This document shows, piece by piece, positions 58,578 to 64,000 of a stretch of DNA of 64,000 bases (its first letter is position 1; each line of letters starts with the position of its first letter). The notes under the pieces were generated by a model, which saw nothing but the letters and a program-made list of their open reading frames with translations, was not told the DNA's origin and searched no databases. This DNA comes from Methanosphaera sp. Its GTDB lineage: Archaea > Methanobacteriota > Methanobacteria > Methanobacteriales > Methanobacteriaceae. The stretch covers positions 1 through 64,000 of the forward strand of contig NZ_JALEKL010000011.1 in NCBI RefSeq assembly GCF_022768985.1, written 5' to 3'. A program made the translations under genes and the position numbers.

Positions 58578-60173
58578 TTAATAAATTATAGTTATGTCTT
58601 TGAAGTCAAAGTCATCATCTTCACATAATTTTCTTACTTCATTAAGATATACTTCAAATATATTTTCATTATCTTTAAGATTTTTAGATTCTGCAAAATC
58701 ATTTATGAATTTTACTATATTTCCCACACCATTTCTTAGATATATTTCTAGCTTTCCACCATCTTTTAGTTCTATTTCATCAAAGTCTTTTGTAGGATTA
58801 ATTTTTTCATCTGATTCATAGTAATCATCTTCTATCTTATCATATTGTTGTTGTGTGTATAATTTAGATTCATACCAATCTATATAGTAAAGGATATTTC
58901 CTCTTTTATCTTTTTTATCATCACCAAAGATGCCATCACCAAATTTAAATTTGAAAGTATCCATGTGAAGATTATAGAAGGCTGTATCATAGTATAAATT
59001 ATATGCATCATCAACTTCCATGTAGTATTTCTTATTGAATTTTGCATTTAATTTAAAGTCTTCTTCATAGAATTCATCGTCAAAGTCGTCATCGTCAAAG
59101 TCATCATCTTCATCGTCGAAATCGTCATCGTATCCTGCATTACCTATGGTTATTGTAATACTTCCATCTGATCCATAATGAACAGTTCCTGATTTATCTG
59201 GACCTGCATATTGTTCAACTAATTCTTTTATAGCTTCATCAGTTATTGTACCATTTTCTACCAGTTTTTGTATTTGGTCGAATTGTCCTATTTCCTGATC
59301 TAGTTGTTCTATTTCTTGATCTAATTGTTCTATTTCCTTGGCTAGTTCTTCTTGTGTTAATGAATCAAAATCATCTACATCATCATCGAAGTCATCGTCG
59401 AAGTCATCATCTATGTCATCTTCAGGTATTATATTATTAGTTGCCTGGAATTGTTCTAGGGCTTTTTGTTCTTGTTGTCTTCTTTGTTCTATGACTTTCT
59501 GTGATTCCATATATTTTAGTTGATTTCTTCTTTCAAGTTCTTGTTGATTTTCTTCATGTGTATCATCAAGTTGTGACATTCCATCAGCAATATTGTATAT
59601 TAAAAATATTGGATATATGAATAGTAAAGCAGAATTCACTGTCATAATTGCAAAAAATAGTATTATTCCAACTAGAAACATCTTAAGTGCTTTTTGTCTG
59701 TTTCCTGCATATAGTTGCCCTAGTCCACATATTCCAAAAATTCCAATAAATCCTAATGCTACTGCTACTTCTGGACTTTTACTTGGTATTGCTGTGTTAT
59801 CATAGTAGTTTGGATGTATTTGTTGATATTTTTGATATGATTTGTATTCTCTGTTGCTGAATTCTTCAAATTCATTTTCACTCATACATCTTCCATCTTC
59901 TAGGTAGAATTCTATTAGATTTACATTACAATAGTTACATACTAGGTCACTTGCTAGGTTGTCATTTCCACAGTTCATACATATTTTTGAATGATTGTTT
60001 GGATTTGTTATATGATCTTGTGGAAAATTTGGATCTTCTAGTAGTTGTTCATATGCACTTTCTGTGTATAGTTGTCCATCTTCTGTGTAGAATATGTATA
60101 ATTCTTTTTGACATCCATAGCATTCATATTCAAAGTCATAGTTTTGTGTGTTACAATATGGACAGATTTTCAT
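58578..60173 (-). CDS. large zinc-ribbon/TM2 protein with Asp-rich coiled coil
   Basis: The 531-residue protein has two N-terminal zinc ribbons, each CX2CX10CX2C followed by an aromatic/acidic hairpin (LYIFYTEDGQLYTESAYE and LIEFYLEDGRCMSENEFE). A TM2-type segment follows (about 135-200; GLGQLYAGNRQKALKMFLVG), then a Gln/Glu coiled coil (about 205-300) with Asp-rich stretches (DDDIDDDFDDDFDDD) and an unassigned C-terminal domain (about 370-531). The zinc-ribbon/hairpin unit also occurs alone in the 50-residue gene just upstream. Probably a membrane-tethered adaptor; function unknown. Confidence 0.72.
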   Translation of the reverse strand: MKICPYCNTQNYDFEYECYGCQKELYIFYTEDGQLYTESAYEQLLEDPNFPQDHITNPNNHSKICMNCGNDNLASDLVCNYCNVNLIEFYLEDGRCMSENEFEEFSNREYKSYQKYQQIHPNYYDNTAIPSKSPEVAVALGFIGIFGICGLGQLYAGNRQKALKMFLVGIILFFAIMTVNSALLFIYPIFLIYNIADGMSQLDDTHEENQQELERRNQLKYMESQKVIEQRRQQEQKALEQFQATNNIIPEDDIDDDFDDDFDDDVDDFDSLTQEELAKEIEQLDQEIEQLDQEIGQFDQIQKLVENGTITDEAIKELVEQYAGPDKSGTVHYGSDGSITITIGNAGYDDDFDDEDDDFDDDDFDDEFYEEDFKLNAKFNKKYYMEVDDAYNLYYDTAFYNLHMDTFKFKFGDGIFGDDKKDKRGNILYYIDWYESKLYTQQQYDKIEDDYYESDEKINPTKDFDEIELKDGGKLEIYLRNGVGNIVKFINDFAESKNLKDNENIFEVYLNEVRKLCEDDDFDFKDITIIY

Positions 60174-60218
60174 TTACTCCATCCTCCCTCTTTATTAAAG
60201 TACTACTCCTACTTTTTT

Positions 60219-60371
60219 TTAGAAGTAGCCCATCATTTCATCGTATTCTTCTTTTGTATAGATGTGTTCATCATCATCGCTTATGTAGAATTCATCTAGT
60301 ACTTCACGACATCCACCACATTCTGTTTCTGTATCTTCATTTTGATAGCCACAATATAGACAGATTTTCAA
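60219..60371 (-). CDS. 50-residue zinc-ribbon/hairpin protein
   Basis: Starting at TTG 60371 after GGGTGAT, the gene encodes a zinc ribbon (C4, C7, C18, C21) followed by VLDEFYISDDDEHIYTKEEYDEMM. It is the stand-alone form of the module repeated in the 531-residue protein downstream (46-base gap). It has a ribosome site and normal codons, so I take it as a real gene. Confidence 0.6.
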   Translation of the reverse strand: MKICLYCGYQNEDTETECGGCREVLDEFYISDDDEHIYTKEEYDEMMGYF

Positions 60372-60654
60372 TTAAATCACCCTTTTTTGATTATTTAAAA
60401 GTATTATTAAAATTAGATTTATTAGTTAATACATATCTAGATGTCTATATTTTAGAATTTAATTAACACATATCTTAAAATTAGATGTGTGTATTTAGAT
60501 TATTGTTTTATTTAGAAAATTAGTTGATTAAATTAATAGTTTATGTAAAATAAGTTGGATGTTAAAAATTCTATAAAAAAAGTAGTTTTGTAATTATAAA
60601 AAATAAAAAGAGATGAAGTTGGGATTAGTTAGTTTATATTTTCTGTATATTTAT

Positions 60655-60918
60655 CTATTGTAAATCTTGTCCTAAGAAAGCTGGAATAGCTTGGTTACCA
60701 TTTATTGCATCTGTACATTTAAGTGAATCATATGCTGTGTATATGTTCCAGATTAATGCTATGTATGTTCCTATAGGACCTATAACAAATACGAGACATG
60801 ATAATATAAGTCCAATTACAAGTTGTACTACGAATCTTTTGTATAATCCTAGGTATGCTTGTCCAAGTCCTGGTATGAAGAAGGATAAAATTGCACCTAT
60901 CCATTTATTTTTTGCCAT
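60655..60918 (-). CDS. small TM2-like membrane protein 1
   Basis: The 87-residue protein (MAKNKWIGAIL) has two or three membrane segments with the signature GLGQAYLGLYKRFVVQL and a C-terminal YDSLKCTDAINGNQAIPAFLGQDLQ. It is a TM2-like fold of unknown function, with close paralogues at 61298, 61801 and 62381. The 5' leader is shared with the 61298 copy. Confidence 0.82.
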   Translation of the reverse strand: MAKNKWIGAILSFFIPGLGQAYLGLYKRFVVQLVIGLILSCLVFVIGPIGTYIALIWNIYTAYDSLKCTDAINGNQAIPAFLGQDLQ

Positions 60919-61297
60919 GATGTTTCCCTCCCTTTAAATCGAAAGTAAAAGACTTTAATGTATTCAAAATAACTTCTATATTCTAATTTAAGTGAGGTAT
61001 TATAGTATTATTGTTTACTAACTAACTTTATCCCATTCTTTTTATTATTCTTAATACATCTCTTAAATCAAATATCCTTAAATTATTATTAATTAATACT
61101 TAAATATAGTTTGATTTAGTGAATATTTAAATATCCCTATATAATACAAAGTATTATTCAATAAAAATTAAACAATAAATAAAAAAATACGAAAAATATC
61201 AAATATTTAAAAAAAAGCCATATAAATTAAAAGATTTAATAGATTAAATTTTAAAAAAAAAGAAAAATAAGAAAATATTTAATACAATAACACATAA
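60919..61297. other. intergenic region with duplicated promoter/leader
   Basis: No gene is seen. Both the leader next to 60918 (CTCCCTTTAAAT...AAAGTAAAAGACTTTA) and the region 61117-61260 (AATATTTAAATAT and TTCAATAAAAATTAAACAAT) recur in the 61562-61800 spacer, showing that gene plus upstream region were duplicated in tandem. Confidence 0.6.
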
Positions 61298-61561
61298 TTA
61301 TTGTAAATCAATTCCTAATAATTTTGGAATAGGTTGATTGTTGTTAATTGCATCTGTACATTTACTTGCATCATATGCTGAATATAACATTAAAAGTAAG
61401 AGTATGTATGTTGCAATATCACCTACAACTGATATTAAAGATGATAATATGATATCAACTATAATTAATACTATGAATCTTTTATATAATCCAAGATATG
61501 CTTGTCCAATTCCAGGAATTATTAATCCAAGAACTGTTGCAATTGTTTTATTTTTTGCCAT
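61298..61561 (-). CDS. small TM2-like membrane protein 2
   Basis: The 87-residue protein has the same length as the copy at 60655 and MAKNKTIATVLGLIIPGIGQ / AYLGLYKRFIV / YDASKCTDAINNNQPIPKLLG. I use ATG 61561; an upstream TTG (61582) lies before the GGGAGG ribosome site. It is clearly a tandem duplicate of gene 1. Confidence 0.82.
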   Translation of the reverse strand: MAKNKTIATVLGLIIPGIGQAYLGLYKRFIVLIIVDIILSSLISVVGDIATYILLLLMLYSAYDASKCTDAINNNQPIPKLLGIDLQ

Positions 61562-61800
61562 AGTGTTTTTCCTCCCTTTCAATTGAAAGTAAAAGACTTT
61601 AGATATATTAAATATTAATTTAATAAATATTTAAATATTCCTATACAAACTAAACTATTTTTCAATAAAAATTAAACAATGAACAAAAAAAATAAAAAAA
61701 ATATAAAATATCTAAAAAATATACCTGAAAAATTAAAGATTTAATAGTATTAAATTTTAAAAAAAAGATGAAAAAAAAGAGAAGATTAAAATATTTAGTT

Positions 61801-62085
61801 TTATTGGATGTCTTGTCCAAATAGTGGTGGAATTGGTAGTGTTGTATTTACTGCATGTGTACAGAGGTATGCATCATATATTGCATATAATGACCATGCC
61901 ATACTTATAAACATTAAAAGTAGTGCTATTGTTCCAACTTGGAATATAAATACATATAATATGTTTATTAGTACTGTTACTGCTAAAAATACTACAAATC
62001 TTTTGTATAATCCTAGGTATGCTTGTCCAAGTCCTGGTATTATTAAAGATAGAATCATTGATATCCACTGATTTTTTACAGCCAT
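61801..62085 (-). CDS. small TM2-like membrane protein 3
   Basis: The 94-residue paralogue starts MAVKNQWISM at ATG 62085 after GGGAGG (upstream Met codons lie in or before that site). It has the signature GLGQAYLGLYKRFVV and C-terminal YDAYLCTHAVNTTLPIPPLFGQDIQ. Its spacer does not share the leader of copies 1 and 2. Confidence 0.81.
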   Translation of the reverse strand: MAVKNQWISMILSLIIPGLGQAYLGLYKRFVVFLAVTVLINILYVFIFQVGTIALLLMFISMAWSLYAIYDAYLCTHAVNTTLPIPPLFGQDIQ

Positions 62086-62380
62086 TGGTTTGTATCCTCC
62101 CAATTGTTATTTTGTTTAAATTATAATTATTATAAAGATCTCTTATGATTTTATTTTATTTTTTTATTATATAATCATAGTATCTTTTTTTTTAAAATAT
62201 AATATGTATTATTACAAACTATTTTCTAAGAATAATAAAAAGTTTCATATCCTACTTGCTAATTTTATATTAATATTTTCTAAAAATAAGAACTTATCTA
62301 AAGTTTATGTAAAGTTGAATTAATTATTTAATAAAAAAAGAGGATTTAATATACAATATAAGAACTCCCTTTTTTAGGTC

Positions 62381-62659
62381 TTATTGTATATTATGTCCAA
62401 ATAATTCTGGAATAGGTTGATTTTTATTTAATGCCTCAGTACACACATATGCATCATACATTGAATATATTGTCCATATTGTATTTAATGCATTAAATAT
62501 ATTAGCAACAGTTCCACCAGATATATATGCAATTATTAAAAGTATAATCATAACAACTAAAAATACTCCTAATCTATCATATAATCCAAGATATGCCTGT
62601 CCTAGCCCTGAAATTAAAAGAGATAAAATTACTGCTAGCCACTTATTTTTTGCAACCAT
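62381..62659 (-). CDS. small TM2-like membrane protein 4
   Basis: The 92-residue paralogue starts MVAKNKWLAVILSLL at ATG 62659 after GGAGGGGGAT. It carries SGLGQAYLGLYDRLGV (KRF replaced by DRL) and YDAYVCTEALNKNQPIPELFGHNIQ. It lies 85 bases after the acidic protein gene and is probably the first TM2-like gene of the cluster's transcript. Confidence 0.81.
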   Translation of the reverse strand: MVAKNKWLAVILSLLISGLGQAYLGLYDRLGVFLVVMIILLIIAYISGGTVANIFNALNTIWTIYSMYDAYVCTEALNKNQPIPELFGHNIQ

Positions 62660-62744
62660 GATTCTATCCCCCTCCACTTTTTTTAGTAAAATCTTAAAAA
62701 CATGTTCTCTAAAAAAAATTGTATCCACAATTATTTTATTTTTT

Positions 62745-63014
62745 TTATAGTCCTAATGCTTTTTTGATTTTTGAGAAGAATCCTTCATTTTCTTCTTTTT
62801 TATCTTCAATGAGAGGTATTTTTTCCTCCTCTTTAGTTTCAACTTCTTTTTGAGTTTCAACTTTTTCATCTTGTATTTGTTGTTGAGTTTCAACTTCTTG
62901 AGCTTCAACTTCTACTTCTTGTTTTTGTGGTTCATCAGCACATGGCTGTTGACCTATAATCCCATTTTCTTTTCTTAATTTTTGTGTAAATGATAAGTTT
63001 TCGTCGTCTGCCAT
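62745..63014 (-). CDS. short acidic protein with SFTQ-type motif and amphipathic tail
   Basis: The 89-residue protein starts at ATG 63014 (MADDENLSFTQKLRKENGII) nine bases after AAGGAG. A Glu/Gln/Val-rich linker follows, then a C-terminal amphipathic GFFSKIKKALGL that could bind membrane. The N-terminal peptide matches the repeated SFTQxLRxQG motif of the 579-residue protein at 23796-25535, 37 kb away. No known domain. Confidence 0.7.
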   Translation of the reverse strand: MADDENLSFTQKLRKENGIIGQQPCADEPQKQEVEVEAQEVETQQQIQDEKVETQKEVETKEEEKIPLIEDKKEENEGFFSKIKKALGL

Positions 63015-63456
63015 AACATCCAACTCCTTAATTTAAAATATCTTCCCCCTATAAATTTAAGGGAAAATATTTTCTTCTCTTTATTTTAAGAGAAATTTTA
63101 TATCATTTCTAAAAGCAAGTGTCATATTATATTTAATAAGTACTTAATCATATATATGCAACTTTTAAGTATTTAATTATTATTAATAATGACAAATTAT
63201 TTTCAGAGTATATAAATAAAAGATTATCACCCAGAATTTATTAAAAATTTTAAATTAATTCTAAAAATAGTATTTAAATATTAAATATATTTCATAAATT
63301 CATAATAACACCATAAATTAACACAATATATGAAAAGATGCAATTATATGAAGTTTTTAATTATTACTTTTAATAAATAAATATTATCTTATATAGAAAT
63401 AATAATATTACAATTAAAACAATAATAAATAAAGATACTTTAGGAGAATTGAAATA
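63015..63456. other. divergent intergenic region
   Basis: About 440 AT-rich bases hold promoters for the acidic protein (minus) and the partial gene (plus). No gene or clear palindrome is seen. Confidence 0.5.
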
Positions 63457-64000
63457 ATGCTTAATGATAATAATGAACAATGGAAAGTAGACTTTTTTAA
63501 GACATATGCAACAGCACAAGAAGATAAAGACCAACTTAAAGAAGCTACAAATCTAAAATTTGAACACTTCCCACCAGTACTTGGACAATACTACCCCTCT
63601 GATGTAAGTTGTGATGAACTTAAAAATATCTTTGATGGAAAATTAAAACTTCAAAAAGCAAAGAAAATGAATGGATACAACCCATCAATTGTAGATATTG
63701 ACTATGAAAAAACAATAAAAACACAACTTAATGTACTTATGCAAAATCAGATGCAAAAACTTAATGCTGAAGATCCAAACTTCCTTAGTGATGAAGAAGA
63801 AGAAATTATTAACTCTGCAGACTTCCCATTTATTAAACTTATGACACTTGTATATACTAAAGATACACAAGATATGACAGAAGATGAACAAAAACAGTGG
63901 AAGGACTATATGAACCAGTTCATAACACAACAAATAGTATTTAGTATCATAAATATGTACTTTACAATGAATCTATTTGAAGATAATGTATTTAAATGTA
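63457..64000 (+). CDS. partial protein of unknown function (weak DUF2971 resemblance)
   Basis: The open frame starts at ATG 63457 after TAGGAGAAT and runs off the window without a stop, with 181 codons visible. The soluble, acidic sequence contains FEHFPPVLGQYYPSDVSCDE and then LKNIFDGKLKLQKAKKMNGY, faintly like the start of DUF2971 proteins (short strand, then IL-G-L-FS-P-FNDP). The match is weak. It is divergent from the TM2/zinc-ribbon cluster. Confidence 0.75.
   Translation, partial: MLNDNNEQWKVDFFKTYATAQEDKDQLKEATNLKFEHFPPVLGQYYPSDVSCDELKNIFDGKLKLQKAKKMNGYNPSIVDIDYEKTIKTQLNVLMQNQMQKLNAEDPNFLSDEEEEIINSADFPFIKLMTLVYTKDTQDMTEDEQKQWKDYMNQFITQQIVFSIINMYFTMNLFEDNVFKC

Overview
The window looks like part of the chromosome of a host-associated methanogenic archaeon of the order Methanobacteriales, most likely the genus Methanosphaera (for example M. 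stadtmanae). The species name is an inference from gene content, very low GC and codon use; it was not checked against a database. Supporting genes are a formylmethanofuran dehydrogenase operon, methanogenesis marker 8, a class I lysyl-tRNA synthetase, PolD large subunit, NrpR, PurP, archaeal SecG and an archaeal elongator tRNA-Met with an intron. I see no insertion sequence, prophage or CRISPR array.

Layout. 1-900: seven tRNA genes on the minus strand (three identical Glu, His, Leu, a CAU tRNA that is probably Ile2, and Asn). 1.07-4.95 kb: a radical SAM protein, gatB, a CBS-ParB protein and hisE. 4.95-6.27 kb: a long AT-rich non-coding stretch with short repeats and a decayed HxlR-type regulator. 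6.3-19.3 kb: a cell-surface polysaccharide locus with a DUF4012 protein, glycosyltransferases, a Wzm/Wzt-type ABC exporter, an undecaprenyl-phosphate-type sugar transferase, a large membrane GT-C-like protein, UDP-glucose dehydrogenase, a DUF1616 membrane protein and a Ser/Asn-rich anchored protein. 19.4-32.1 kb: truD, a copper chaperone and copper ATPase separated by an A9 tract, the aconitase-X-type small subunit, a long Lys/Glu/Ala repeat protein, secG, thiC, marker 8, tRNA-Met, a ThiF-like E1 enzyme and three SpoIIM-like membrane paralogues.

32.4-37 kb: nitrogen control, with glnA behind an NrpR-type operator followed by nrpR itself, then a ferredoxin and hexulose-phosphate isomerase. 37.1-41.9 kb: minus-strand fwdG-D-B-A-C operon plus a small unknown gene. 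42.4-57.8 kb: purP, a LysR-like regulator, lysS, a TrkA-type protein, a second thiC, a PfkB kinase, a YbjQ-domain membrane protein, nrdD and polC. 57.9-63.0 kb: an uncharacterised minus-strand cluster of zinc-ribbon proteins and small TM2-like two-helix membrane proteins, ending in a short acidic protein. That acidic protein shares a peptide motif with the repeat protein at 24 kb. A partial unknown gene runs off the right edge.

The most interesting points are: (1) a possible -1 frameshift joining the CopZ-like domain to the copper ATPase, parallel to programmed frameshifting described in E. coli copA; (2) the zinc-ribbon/TM2 cluster and the shared SFTQ-type peptide, a candidate undescribed membrane-associated system; (3) three genes whose Shine-Dalgarno spacing points to AUU or CUG start codons; (4) a recurrent C-rich patch plus T-tract after stop codons; (5) a pair of GTTC-N10-GAAC palindromes between polC and nrdD.
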